Source: an uncultured Lachnospiraceae bacterium (GTDB lineage: Bacteria; Bacillota; Clostridia; Lachnospirales; Lachnospiraceae). From it: a DNA stretch of 64,000 bases. Each line of letters begins with the position of its first letter. Positions within the stretch are counted from its first letter, which is position 1. The notes under the pieces were generated by a model. It worked only from the letters and a program-made list of their open reading frames with translations. It did no database searches and was not told the origin of the DNA. The position numbers and the translations under genes were made by a program. The stretch spans positions 62,001 through 126,000 of the forward strand of contig CANQMR010000003.1 of the NCBI GenBank assembly GCA_947625015.1, written 5' to 3'. Of the stretch, positions 50,432 through 58,772 are shown piece by piece.

Positions 50432-51442
50432 TTATACTACATTTCCCGCCTTCTGCTTCCCGTTCTGCGCCATCACGCCCACAAGCGCGTGCGGAACATA
50501 CAATTCCTCCAAATAATCTATCTCCTCCTGAGACAATGAGAGGTCCACAGCTTTTACCGCGCCCTCCACATGGGAAAACTTTGTCGCACCCACCACAGGA
50601 GCGGTCACTTTTGTCAAAAGCCATGCCAGGGAAATCTCCGTCATGGAGACGCCGCGCTTGTCGGCAAGCTCCGCCACGCGGGCAATGATCTGTCCGTCCG
50701 CTTCCGCCGTAGCGTCGTATTTCCCTTTTGCATAGGCATCCTGCTCTAACCGCTTCGAGGTCTCGCCGGGACGTTTGGAAAGCCGCCCTCCGGCAAGGGC
50801 GCTGTACGGCGTCATGGCAATGCTCTGGTCGGCGCAGAAAGGCGCCATTTCCCGTTCCTCCTCGCGGGCAATCAGGTTGTAATGTCCCTGAATGGACACA
50901 AACTCCGTCAAGCCATGTTCCATCGCATAAAAATTTGCCTTGGCAAGCTGCCAGGCGAAACAGTTGGAAATACCGATATACCGGGCCTTGCCCTCTCTGA
51001 CCACATTATGCAGCCCCTCCATAATCTCCTCCATCGGCGTGTGGTAATCCCACATATGATAGATGTAGAGATCCACATAGTCCATGCCGAGATTGGTCAG
51101 ACTCTGGTTCAGGTAAGTTTCGATGTGTTTCTGTCCGCTCACGCCCGCATCAATCTCCTCCTGCGTCCGGGGCGTAAACTTCGTGGCAATTACATAATCC
51201 TCCCGCTTTGCGAAATCACGCAGCGCTTTTCCCACATACTGTTCGCTGGTGCCGTTCTGATAGGCGATAGCGGTATCATAGAAATTAATCCCAAGCTCAA
51301 GACCATGCCGGATAATCTCACGACTCTGTTCCTCATCAAGCGTCCAGCTATGCTGCCCTGTAGCTGCATTGCCAAACCCCATGCAGCCCATGCAAATGCG
51401 TGACACTTTTAAATCTGATTTTCCCAAATTCGTATACTTCAT
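50432..51442 (-). CDS. Aldo/keto reductase (third of three)
   Basis: 336 residues, catalytic Tyr in FYDTAIAYQNGTSEQYVG, Lys in YVIATKFTP, His in LYIYHMWD, and NADP site PVVGATKFSHVEGAVKA. It starts 18 bp after the TetR gene and so belongs to the operon that begins with the flavin reductase at 54.7 kb. Confidence 0.92.
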   Translation of the reverse strand: MKYTNLGKSDLKVSRICMGCMGFGNAATGQHSWTLDEEQSREIIRHGLELGINFYDTAIAYQNGTSEQYVGKALRDFAKREDYVIATKFTPRTQEEIDAGVSGQKHIETYLNQSLTNLGMDYVDLYIYHMWDYHTPMEEIMEGLHNVVREGKARYIGISNCFAWQLAKANFYAMEHGLTEFVSIQGHYNLIAREEEREMAPFCADQSIAMTPYSALAGGRLSKRPGETSKRLEQDAYAKGKYDATAEADGQIIARVAELADKRGVSMTEISLAWLLTKVTAPVVGATKFSHVEGAVKAVDLSLSQEEIDYLEELYVPHALVGVMAQNGKQKAGNVV

Positions 51443-51460
51443 TGAAAAACCTCCTTCTTT

Positions 51461-52084
51461 TTAATCTTTCAAGAGACCGCTCACACAGTTGTATGTGATC
51501 TCATAAATCGTCATAAACACATAGTTTACGCCCGCCTGTTCCATCGCCGTCCGCTGCTTCTCATTGACCACCGTATACGGATAGATCCCGAACATGAACG
51601 GGAAAAAGGTGTACAGAAAATGCTGTTTCTCCGTAATCGGCATCTCCGGAAAATACTGTTCCAGACACCGCATGACTGCGCGCAGCGAGCCCCCGTAGGC
51701 CACCTTAAACTCTGTAAGCCGTTCTAACCGGCTGCTGCTTTCCAGGTCATAATGATTCATCGACATAATTTTGAGAAGCTGGGCTCGTTTCTCCAAGGAA
51801 TGGGCCAGTTTATCGGCAAATTCATCTCTGGTAAGCGTTTCATTTTCTTCCATGATCCGATCCAAATCGGTAATCCAAAGTTCATTTTCCCTTTGCAGCA
51901 AAGCGAGGAATATTTCTTCTTTTGTCTGAAAATAATTATATATCGAAGTTCGGGTAAAGCTGGTTGCGTTTGCGATATCCTTCAAAGTGATTTCCTTGAA
52001 GCTTTTTGTCTTATAAAGTTCCTCACAGGCGTTGACAATTTCTTCTTTTCTTGCATTTGTAAGTTCCGGCGATCCCTTTGGCAT
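51461..52084 (-). CDS. TetR/AcrR family regulator
   Basis: 207 residues with an N-terminal HTH (ITLKDIANATSFTRTSIYNYFQTKEEIFLALL) and an all-helical ligand/dimer domain. Embedded between the permease (30 bp) and AKR3 (18 bp) in the redox operon, so it is likely the operon's own redox or metabolite sensor. I did not find a palindrome that I could assign to it. Confidence 0.92.
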   Translation of the reverse strand: MPKGSPELTNARKEEIVNACEELYKTKSFKEITLKDIANATSFTRTSIYNYFQTKEEIFLALLQRENELWITDLDRIMEENETLTRDEFADKLAHSLEKRAQLLKIMSMNHYDLESSSRLERLTEFKVAYGGSLRAVMRCLEQYFPEMPITEKQHFLYTFFPFMFGIYPYTVVNEKQRTAMEQAGVNYVFMTIYEITYNCVSGLLKD

Positions 52085-52114
52085 CTTGTTTCCTCCTTAT
52101 TTTTTATTCCGCAG

Positions 52115-53017
52115 CTATATGATGATGTTCACGATGATTCCGGCTGCAAAGGAAAACACCATGACAAACAACAAATAAAGCAAAAACCTTCTGAACCCCA
52201 GCACAATCTTCAATGCGCCAAGATTTGTAATCTTTGTGGCTGGGCCAGTCAGCATAAAGGACGCTGCGCTGCCCATGTTCATGCCTTCGTAGAGCCATGT
52301 CTGCAAAAGCGGTATCGTACCGCCGCCGCACATATAAAGCGGCACTCCGATCGTAGCGGCCATAAACACGCCAAATGCTTCGTTCCCGCCAAACAGCGCC
52401 GTCATTGCCTCCGCCGGCACATATCTTTGAAAAAGGGCGGAAAGCACAATACCGATCAGAAAATAGAGGCCGGTCGCTTTCACATTTCTTCCTAGATTCT
52501 TCAAAAAGCGGAGCAAAATATTCGGATCTGTATCGCGGCTTTTGGGCTCATCAAATCCATTGAAACGGAAAAACGGCTTTCCCTTATAAAATATCCGTAT
52601 CAGCAGCCCAGCCGTAATCCCACACAGAAAGCAGGTCACGATCCGCACCGTCAGCGCTGTGACGCCAAAAGCCGCACTGTAAATAATAAGCTGCGGATTA
52701 AGAAGGATTGACGACATCATAAAAGCTGCCAGCCAGTCGTCGCTCATCCCACTCCGTGAGAAAGAGGCAGCAATCGGAATCGTCCCGTACATACAAAGGG
52801 GCGAGGCAATCCCAAGGGCGCTGGCGATCACGATACCGAACGCCCCCAGCCTTTTTGAGCTGATGGAACGGAACAGGTTGTGAATATGCTCCTTAATGAA
52901 CACAGATACAAAAGAACCGATCAGCATTCCCAGTACCCAATATCCAAAAATCTGCTCAAACTGTATGCTGAAATAATACCAGAAGTAGATGGCCTCCCGG
53001 TGCAGAATATCAATCAT
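52115..53017 (-). CDS. Permease of the ArsP/SO_0444 (PF03773-like) family
   Basis: 300 residues, about eight membrane segments in two halves. Diagnostic loops SPLCMYGTIPIAASF and MCGGGTIPLLQTWLYEGM each place a cysteine next to GTIP, as in predicted metal or organoarsenical permeases. Start at ATG 53017, which overlaps the DUF362 stop by eight bases; a longer frame to 53110 is inside that gene. Cargo unknown; coupling to DUF362 and a flavin reductase suggests a redox-active or metal substrate. Confidence 0.84.
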   Translation of the reverse strand: MIDILHREAIYFWYYFSIQFEQIFGYWVLGMLIGSFVSVFIKEHIHNLFRSISSKRLGAFGIVIASALGIASPLCMYGTIPIAASFSRSGMSDDWLAAFMMSSILLNPQLIIYSAAFGVTALTVRIVTCFLCGITAGLLIRIFYKGKPFFRFNGFDEPKSRDTDPNILLRFLKNLGRNVKATGLYFLIGIVLSALFQRYVPAEAMTALFGGNEAFGVFMAATIGVPLYMCGGGTIPLLQTWLYEGMNMGSAASFMLTGPATKITNLGALKIVLGFRRFLLYLLFVMVFSFAAGIIVNIII

Positions 53018-54098
53018 CGATGCTCTCCAACCGATAGGTGCGGCTCCCAAGCCCAATGCTTTCTGCATGTTCCAGCGTATGAAGCCCGTTCCGCGATTCG
53101 ATCCGTTCAATCAGCGACTGGCCATCTTCAGCGCTGTACACCAGATCAATACAGGCCTGATCCACCGCCACAGGATCAAAGGAAGCAAGGATTCCGATAT
53201 CGTGCATATCCGGCTCTGCCGGATTGGAATCACAGTCACAGTCCACAGACAGACGGTTCATCACATTGATGTATAGAATATTTCCATCCAGCGCATCCAC
53301 GACCGACTTTCCCGCTTCCGCCATGGATTCCAGAAACGGATCCTGCGCGGCACCCCACATGCTGCCGCCCTGCCCTGCCGTATGAATGTTTGTCTTTCCT
53401 TCCGCGGAAGCAATGCCGATGGAAATATTTTTGATCGCTCCGCCAAATCCCGCCATTGCGTGTCCTTTGAAATGGGAAAGGACAACAAAGTAATCATAAT
53501 CTGCAAAATCTGCGCCTACATAGTTTTCTGTCAGATTGCTTCCGCCTGTTACGGGAAGCGTCATGGAACCGTTTTCATCCATGATGTCCACATCCGCAAT
53601 CTTTGTATATCCATGATCTTCCGCCACCTGATAGTGCATGGCAGTGTTGGAGCGGGAACCGCCATAGGCCGTATTACATTCCACGATTGTCGCATCCAGG
53701 GACTGAACCAGTTCGCCAATCAGATCCGTGCGGAGATAGTTGCTGCCCGGTTCACCTGTGCTTAATTTCACCGCAATATTTCCTTCCGGAGAGGCTCCCA
53801 ATGCTTCATAAATTGCCATCAGTCCATCTGCGCTGATATCCGTCGTCATATAAACAACCGGAGCATCCGAATCTGCGGGAACCGCATTTTCAGAGCTTTC
53901 CTGTTCTTCTTTGGTCTGTCCTGTGGAGGAAGCTGCCGTATCCTTACCACCTTCCTCTGCACTTTGTCCATAGGTGCTATCGTCCGTCTGTGCAACATTA
54001 TTCTCCGCAGCACGATCCTGTGCTGTCTGTGCACATCCTGCAAGCGCCATCATCAGCACAGCAGATATTGTAAGCAAAACCAATATCTTTTGTCTCAT
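53010..54098 (-). CDS. DUF362 domain lipoprotein
   Basis: 362 residues with a lipoprotein signal (MALAGC), a 60-residue Ser/Thr/Glu/Gln-rich linker and a DUF362 domain containing VVYMTTDISADGLMAI, YGGSRSNTAMHY, VVLSHFKGHAMAGFGGAIKN and a VDCDCDSNPAEPDMHDIGILASFDPVAVD motif whose cysteines could bind metal or Fe-S. DUF362 proteins are often fused to ferredoxins; this one is tethered outside the membrane. It starts 8 bp after the flavin reductase. Function unproven. Confidence 0.84.
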   Translation of the reverse strand: MRQKILVLLTISAVLMMALAGCAQTAQDRAAENNVAQTDDSTYGQSAEEGGKDTAASSTGQTKEEQESSENAVPADSDAPVVYMTTDISADGLMAIYEALGASPEGNIAVKLSTGEPGSNYLRTDLIGELVQSLDATIVECNTAYGGSRSNTAMHYQVAEDHGYTKIADVDIMDENGSMTLPVTGGSNLTENYVGADFADYDYFVVLSHFKGHAMAGFGGAIKNISIGIASAEGKTNIHTAGQGGSMWGAAQDPFLESMAEAGKSVVDALDGNILYINVMNRLSVDCDCDSNPAEPDMHDIGILASFDPVAVDQACIDLVYSAEDGQSLIERIESRNGLHTLEHAESIGLGSRTYRLESIDD

Positions 54099-54106
54099 TC
54101 TTCCGT

Positions 54107-54664
54107 TCACTCCTTTGACTGCTTTTCTTTCAGTGAAAGACACTTGCAGATTACATCTCCGGTTCTTAAATAATGATAGGTCGGGAACTCGAACAGCACC
54201 GGCTTTAAGGTATTGTAGTTGATCTTACCCTCCTCATCCAGATGTTCTTCTGCCACATAAGTATTATCAATCGTGCAGATAAAGCTTTCAAAATTCGGCG
54301 TTTCATATATATCTGCAACGCTGCACTCCAATGTCAGCGGCGCATCTTTGATGATCGGCGCTCCTGTTTCTCCCTGTTCATAGGCAAACACTTCTGATTT
54401 ATCCTCCTTGCTGCCACTGACAGAACCAACATAATCCGCCTGCGGCAGTATATTCTCATCTACGAGATTGATGGAAAGTTTCTTCGTTTCCTTGATCTTA
54501 CCGTTAATAAAATGGGGCACAGCAAGGCTTACCATCACATGGTCATGCCCGATAATACCCAAATGTCCCACTAACGTCCATGTAGGTTTATCACCATTCA
54601 TTGCGCCGATAACCGTAATCGGCATTGGATAAAGTGCAAGCTTGGAACCAATATTTTTCTTCAT
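54107..54664 (-). CDS. Flavin reductase family protein
   Basis: 186 residues of the FMN-binding split-barrel flavin reductase-like type: ALYPMPITVIGAMNGDKPTWTLVG at the flavin site, HFINGKIKETKKLSINLVDE, then PLTLECSVADIYET. It likely binds FMN and reduces a flavin or flavoprotein. ATG at 54664 has GGAGG nine bases upstream. It heads the redox operon behind a consensus promoter with two dyad operators. Confidence 0.9.
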   Translation of the reverse strand: MKKNIGSKLALYPMPITVIGAMNGDKPTWTLVGHLGIIGHDHVMVSLAVPHFINGKIKETKKLSINLVDENILPQADYVGSVSGSKEDKSEVFAYEQGETGAPIIKDAPLTLECSVADIYETPNFESFICTIDNTYVAEEHLDEEGKINYNTLKPVLFEFPTYHYLRTGDVICKCLSLKEKQSKE

Positions 54665-54690
54665 AACCATATACCTCCGTTTTTCTATTC

Positions 54691-54738
54691 TGACATCGTG
54701 TCAATATGGAGTATAGCACTATTCTGACACTGTGTCAA
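54691..54738 (-). promoter_or_regulatory. Sigma-A promoter with two TGACA-type operators
   Basis: Minus strand TTGACA (54733-54738), 17-bp spacer, TATACT (54710-54715). A perfect 13-bp dyad TGACACAGTGTCA (54725-54737) overlaps the -35, and a near copy TGACACGATGTCA (54691-54703) lies just downstream of the start point, 34 bp away. The MarR protein encoded next door is the obvious candidate repressor. Confidence 0.78.
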
Positions 54739-54755
54739 TATAATTCTAATTTAAA

Positions 54756-54791
54756 ATAAAAATTTCCGCACGCCGGTAGACATGCGGAATT
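54756..54791 (-). terminator. Terminator of the MarR gene
   Basis: Minus strand hairpin TTCCGCA/TGCGGAA with a T-rich tail, about 50-80 bp after the MarR stop. Confidence 0.72.
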
Positions 54792-54839
54792 GAGTTTCAT
54801 ACGAAATTTATTTTTACCATTCAATTTTGCGTTAGATTC

Positions 54840-55298
54840 TTATTCATTTTTCCCATCATTTTTTCTGGTCAGCGTTCCAATAATCTCATAAAGCGTCTGA
54901 TACAGTTCTGCGGCTTTCTGCGGCTCTAATTTAACGCAGGAGGCGAGCCTTTCAGGAATGGCAACCGCCTTTTCCTTTAAAGCTTCTCCGGCTTCGGTAA
55001 TCGTGATAAAAACATCCCTCTCGTCTGTCGCAGAGCGTTGCCTTTTAATGTACCCTTTTTCCTCTAATTTCTTGAACAGCGGCGTAAGCGTACTGGAATC
55101 AAGAAACAATTTTTCTCCCACTTCTTTGACGCGCAGTTCCTTATGCTCCCACATAACCATCATCGTAATATACTGGGTATAGGTCAAATCCAGTTCGTCC
55201 AGATACGGCTTATATGCTTTTACAATCTCCTTGGAACAGGCATACAGTGGAAAACAGAGCTGATTTTCCAATTTGAGCGCAGCATATTTATCAGTCAT
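54840..55298 (-). CDS. MarR family regulator
   Basis: 152 residues, winged helix: LDLTYTQYITMMVMWEHKELRVKEVGEKLFLDSSTLTPLFKKLEEKGYIKRQRSATDERDVFITIT-type order, here with L/D/S-S-TLTPLFKKLEEKGY recognition helix and the RSATDERDV wing. Two cysteines early (C15 and C21 in NQLCFPLYACSKE) could serve redox sensing, as in OhrR-like members, though the canonical position is Cys15. It overlaps the flavodoxin gene upstream by eight bases. Probable controller of the flavin-reductase operon. Confidence 0.9.
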   Translation of the reverse strand: MTDKYAALKLENQLCFPLYACSKEIVKAYKPYLDELDLTYTQYITMMVMWEHKELRVKEVGEKLFLDSSTLTPLFKKLEEKGYIKRQRSATDERDVFITITEAGEALKEKAVAIPERLASCVKLEPQKAAELYQTLYEIIGTLTRKNDGKNE

Positions 55299-55716
55299 GG
55301 GAAGCCTCCTTTGCTACAATCCGTTTTGCAAATTCCGCCGCCTGCCTACAGTCATTTTCATCCGGCCTTCCCTTGTGCAATACCGTAAAAGAACCCCGGC
55401 AGGAAAATTCTTCTGAAGCGAATGGAATGTTCTTCGCAGCAAGCAGTTTTGCCACCTGCTTGTAGGTGGATTTGATAACGGCTGCGGTACTGATGTTGAC
55501 CACTTTCCCAACCTTTACTGAAATCCCGTTTATGAATGTTTTTACGGCGTCATCCACTCCATAAGCATATACGGAGCTTCCCAAAAACAAAATGTCAACA
55601 TCCTCGGTCAGAGGCTCCGATACGGGCTTTGCCGAAACGCCGACGGCAGCGGCAACTGCCTCCGCCAGCTTTTTTGTATTTCCGCTGCGTGTAAAATATC
55701 TTACTTCAATCTTCAT
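55291..55716 (-). CDS. Flavodoxin-domain protein
   Basis: 141 residues: VRYFTRSGNTKKLAEAVA for FMN phosphate, FLGSSVYAYGVDDAVKTFI in the middle and a C-terminal CRGSFTVLHKGRP segment. Resembles the short flavodoxin-like proteins near protoporphyrinogen oxidase HemG/flavodoxin_5 rather than the flavodoxin_4 set in this cluster. Translationally coupled to the MarR regulator by an 8-bp overlap, so it may take part in the signal the regulator senses. Confidence 0.85.
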   Translation of the reverse strand: MKIEVRYFTRSGNTKKLAEAVAAAVGVSAKPVSEPLTEDVDILFLGSSVYAYGVDDAVKTFINGISVKVGKVVNISTAAVIKSTYKQVAKLLAAKNIPFASEEFSCRGSFTVLHKGRPDENDCRQAAEFAKRIVAKEASHD

Positions 55717-55776
55717 CTTAATTTTTCTCCTTACATATTATTAAAATCTCTCCCGGTTCATTCCGGCCAATCTCCA

Positions 55777-56043
55777 TTATGCAATCTGCTCCGCATCATA
55801 TGCGGCCCGCACCGCTCTCGCAAGCTGGTCGGCACAGGAAGTCGGGCGACGGCCGCATAAAATTCCTGAAAGTTTCTCTTCTATCTGTCCAACCGTCCAG
55901 CCGTCTACCAAAATGGGAATTGCTTTCAGATTCCCGTTGCATCCACCCATAAAGCTGATATTGTGTACCACATCTCCATCTAAATCCAAACTTATAATTT
56001 GGGAACAAGTATTTTGTGTTTTATAATCATAGTGAAACATCAT
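55777..56043 (-). CDS. TSCPD domain protein (TIGR03905-like)
   Basis: 88 residues. A small cysteine-containing domain related to the C-terminal zinc domain of class II ribonucleotide reductase: NTCSQIISLDLDGDVVHNISFMGGC, GNLKAI and GRRPTSCADQLARAV. As a stand-alone protein its role is unknown; metal binding is likely. ATGA overlap with the glutathione peroxidase gene upstream, so both are translated together. Confidence 0.88.
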   Translation of the reverse strand: MMFHYDYKTQNTCSQIISLDLDGDVVHNISFMGGCNGNLKAIPILVDGWTVGQIEEKLSGILCGRRPTSCADQLARAVRAAYDAEQIA

Positions 56044-56582
56044 AGCAATTCCTCCACTTTCGCTTTCAGCGCATCCAAAGACTCTGTCGGTTCAAATCGT
56101 GCGACAATATTTCCATTTCGGTCAATCACGATTTTTGTAAAATTCCATTTGATATTTCCGTTGTTCTTATAGTCCTTATCCATCTTCTTGACAATAGGTT
56201 TCAAAATCAGCGACATCGGACCTTTTCCGAAACCGCCGAAGGTGGTGTTGCTGGTAAGGTACTGATAAAGCGGACTGGCATTTTCTCCATTCACCTCCAC
56301 TTTAGAAAACTGCGGGAATGTAATGCCGTACCTCCCTGTACAGAAAGAGTGAATCTCATCATCACTGCCGGGAGCCTGCTCATTAAACTGATTGCAGGGA
56401 AAATCCAATATCTCTAACCCGTCCTTTTGATGCAGCTCGTAAAGGTCCTGAAGCTCGCTGTACTGTGGCGTAAAACCACATCCAGTCGCTGTGTTGACAA
56501 TGACAAGCACCTTTCCCTTGTATTGCTCTAACGAAACTTCACTGCCGTCCTGCGCTTTTACTGTGAAATCATAAATATTCAT
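56040..56582 (-). CDS. Glutathione peroxidase family (thiol peroxidase, Cys type)
   Basis: 180 residues. Peroxidatic cysteine in NTATGCGFTPQY (where selenocysteine sits in other members), FPCNQF, and WNFTKIVIDRNG. Bacterial Cys-type enzymes usually accept electrons from thioredoxin rather than glutathione, so peroxide removal via thioredoxin is likely. ATG at 56582 has AGGAGG upstream. A perfect promoter with an internal dyad lies ahead. Confidence 0.92.
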   Translation of the reverse strand: MNIYDFTVKAQDGSEVSLEQYKGKVLVIVNTATGCGFTPQYSELQDLYELHQKDGLEILDFPCNQFNEQAPGSDDEIHSFCTGRYGITFPQFSKVEVNGENASPLYQYLTSNTTFGGFGKGPMSLILKPIVKKMDKDYKNNGNIKWNFTKIVIDRNGNIVARFEPTESLDALKAKVEELL

Positions 56583-56612
56583 AATCCTTCCTCCTTTTAA
56601 TCTTTTCAGATT

Positions 56613-56662
56613 CAATCTTGTGAGATTGATTAGATTATATGCTATTCTTTTTCTTCTGTCAA
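56613..56662 (-). promoter_or_regulatory. Sigma-A promoter of the peroxidase gene with overlapping dyad
   Basis: Minus strand TTGACA (56657-56662), 17-bp spacer, TATAAT (56634-56639), then CAATCT-N4-AGATTG (56613-56628) right after the -10. The dyad position suits a repressor; no regulator is assigned. Confidence 0.75.
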
Positions 56663-56684
56663 TAGGGCAACCGAAATTTTTTTC

Positions 56685-57449
56685 TTAAAGAAACCTTGCA
56701 ATCAGTGCCAGAATCAATATATGCAACGGATAAAAGATATAACAGCCATACTGGAGCGCCTTATTTTTCGGCCCCTGCTTTCCGTTATAAAGCCATATGG
56801 GAATCAGGGCCAGCACAGCCAATCCCTGCTCTGGAATCTGCCATACCCTGCCGAAAGCCGGAATCTGGAACACCAGACCGCCAATCATGTACCAGTTAAT
56901 GTATATCATGCCTGCAAGCTGCAAAAGCCAGCCAAAAGGAATATTTTTGGAAAGGTAAAATATCAGAACCATCCATATTCCATATCCGTAATAATCCACG
57001 AATGTGATAAACCCGACAAAAAAGCTGACTACAAAAACTCCCGCTGTTGCCAGTATAAATACAAGCCTTCCCTTCTCCTTTGCTTTTTCCAGCGCCTTTA
57101 AGAACAAAAGCGATAAGCAGAATGTGAACATGACATTTTGATGCATGGGATAGATTAGCCCTCCTCCCGCCATCAGGTTAAAGGGCAGTTCTGAAATCAA
57201 TGCAAACACAAACATTCTTTTCAGATAATTTTTAAAATTGCCGGTATGATAAAAGCCCTCCACAATCTGGAAGGCAAAAATAGGAAAGGCAAGCCTGCCG
57301 ATATAGGTCAGCCAGTTATTTCCTGCAATTACCGTAGACCACATATGGTCGCAGAGCATTAAAATAAGCGCCAGTATCTTCAGTTCCAGGGCGTTCAGGC
57401 ATTTGAGCCTGCTAAATTTGTTTTCTTTAAACTTATCAAAAATACTCAT
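56685..57449 (-). CDS. TraX-family membrane acyltransferase
   Basis: 254 residues with about eight hydrophobic segments and the TraX signature ALELKILALILMLCDHMWSTV, RLAFPIFAFQIVEGFYHT, and LPFNLMAGGG. TraX of the F plasmid acetylates pilin; chromosomal members are widespread and probably acylate envelope molecules. No conjugation genes are near, so a mobile-element link is not supported. Confidence 0.85.
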   Translation of the reverse strand: MSIFDKFKENKFSRLKCLNALELKILALILMLCDHMWSTVIAGNNWLTYIGRLAFPIFAFQIVEGFYHTGNFKNYLKRMFVFALISELPFNLMAGGGLIYPMHQNVMFTFCLSLLFLKALEKAKEKGRLVFILATAGVFVVSFFVGFITFVDYYGYGIWMVLIFYLSKNIPFGWLLQLAGMIYINWYMIGGLVFQIPAFGRVWQIPEQGLAVLALIPIWLYNGKQGPKNKALQYGCYIFYPLHILILALIARFL

Positions 57450-57467
57450 TTTTCAATCCTTCTCTGC

Positions 57468-57860
57468 TTATGATAATGCTTTTTTTAAGTCTTCTATATA
57501 CTGTGCCTGCTGCTTTTTCAGATAGGATTTGACAAAAGGTTTCATTATTAATTTTTTTGCCGTAACATCTTCTGTAAATTCGATTTCAGTCTGTCCGCCA
57601 TTTCCCCGGAATATTCCAATCCAGTGTCCTTTTATGTTGTCATTTTCCATATCAAATTCCCAGCGTTGATACATCTGCGATGAAGTAATTGTAAATCGGG
57701 TGGGATATTCGCCCTTGGTATATTCTATAAATTCATTTTCATTCAAAATTTCAATTCTGCTTAAGTCGCTGCGCCATTCATAGTTTTCAAGGGATGTTAC
57801 AATATCCCAAATCTTCTCTACATTACAATTAAACATAACTTTAATTTTAGAAACAGCCAT
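57468..57860 (-). CDS. SRPBCC family protein
   Basis: 130 residues, START/Bet v1-like cavity fold: VKIMFNCNVEKIWDIVTSLENYEWRSDLSRIEIL-type N-terminus (here KVMFNCNVEKIWDIVTSLEN), GHWIGIFRGNGGQTEIEF strand and a long C-terminal helix (FVKSYLKKQQAQYIEDLKKAL). It probably binds a hydrophobic ligand. Starts 63 bp after the PNPOx-like gene. Confidence 0.82.
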   Translation of the reverse strand: MAVSKIKVMFNCNVEKIWDIVTSLENYEWRSDLSRIEILNENEFIEYTKGEYPTRFTITSSQMYQRWEFDMENDNIKGHWIGIFRGNGGQTEIEFTEDVTAKKLIMKPFVKSYLKKQQAQYIEDLKKALS

Positions 57861-57923
57861 TTTTTCTTCTCCTCATATAATATTCATTAAGCGTTTGCAA
57901 AAAACTTACAACTCCATATTTAT

Positions 57924-58430
57924 TCACATGTGGGCCTCACTCCGTACCGGATTGGCTTTGGCGCTGATTTCCGTCACCGTCAGCCTGCCTACCGCCGTCC
58001 TAGCCATCATGGATTTATTATAATCAAAATTTCTGGTCGCTTCATATCTTGCCATTATGATATCGTCCATCGCCTTCTGCTTTTCTTCTCCTTCCAAAAA
58101 GCATACGTCGGCCTTTCCCATAACGCATTGATAATGCATCGTCACACTCTTCTTTTCCGCCATGCAGACCATTTCCTTAGGAATGTCCATCTCAAAGGAG
58201 CATACCGGATTCGCCTTTAGCAGTTCATATTTTCTTCCCGCCATGGCTCCATGAATGTAAAATTCAATCTGCCTGCCAATTACCCGGTATGCGAAATTTA
58301 CCGGTACAATATAGGGATATTCCCCGTCTGCAAGCCCTAACCGCAGGACATCGCACCGGCCAATTATCTTAAGGATTTCCTCAAAATCCGTTACTTCTCT
58401 GTCCGTTCTTCTCAACCTTCCCACCCTCAC
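57924..58430 (-). CDS. Pyridoxamine-5'-phosphate-oxidase-like protein (NimA type)
   Basis: 168 residues, FMN-binding split barrel of the PNPOx/Nim group: CDVLRLGLADGEYPYIVPVNFAY at the N-terminus, IEFYIHGAMAGRKYELLKANPVCSFEM in the middle. Nim proteins reduce nitroaromatic drugs in anaerobes, but most chromosomal members have unknown substrates. Not adjacent to other antibiotic genes. Confidence 0.85.
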   Translation of the reverse strand: MRVGRLRRTDREVTDFEEILKIIGRCDVLRLGLADGEYPYIVPVNFAYRVIGRQIEFYIHGAMAGRKYELLKANPVCSFEMDIPKEMVCMAEKKSVTMHYQCVMGKADVCFLEGEEKQKAMDDIIMARYEATRNFDYNKSMMARTAVGRLTVTEISAKANPVRSEAHM

Positions 58431-58457
58431 ATTTCCAATATCTACTCTAATATTATT

Positions 58458-58772
58458 TTAACTCATCATATTCTCATAATCCTGCAACTCGTGAAAAATA
58501 TTATCCACAAAAACTGTATTTTCTTCAATTCTATATAACATAAAATACCTATGTGCCATAAAATTAATTCTTCTGTAACCTAATTTATTGAGTTTGGGAT
58601 TATCACACAATTTCAGGCTTCCCGCAACCTTTGATAAACTTATTTTGGTTTTTTCGAAATCATCTAACAAATTCTTTGCCGCCTGTATATTATTTTTATC
58701 AAATATAAGATATGAAATAAAATTATCAAGATCCTTCTCTGCATCTTCTGTCATAACAATCCTATAATCCAT
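58458..58772 (-). CDS. RelE/ParE family toxin
   Basis: 104 residues: YRIVMTEDAEKDLDNFISYL start, LKLCDNPKLNKLGYRRINFMAHRYFMLYRIEENTVFVDNIFHELQDY end, the compact RelE/ParE fold. It would either cut ribosome-bound mRNA (RelE) or poison gyrase (ParE); the sequence does not decide. Overlaps the antitoxin gene by 11 bases, the usual arrangement. Probably active: no frameshift or truncation. Confidence 0.88.
   Translation of the reverse strand: MDYRIVMTEDAEKDLDNFISYLIFDKNNIQAAKNLLDDFEKTKISLSKVAGSLKLCDNPKLNKLGYRRINFMAHRYFMLYRIEENTVFVDNIFHELQDYENMMS

Noticed and set aside
57290-57310. GCCGATAT match near 57.3 kb
   Set aside because: Inside the TraX coding sequence, with no plus-strand gene downstream.
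56685-57449. TraX as a sign of a conjugative element
   Set aside because: No relaxase, coupling protein, integrase or attachment site is present; chromosomal TraX-like proteins are common.
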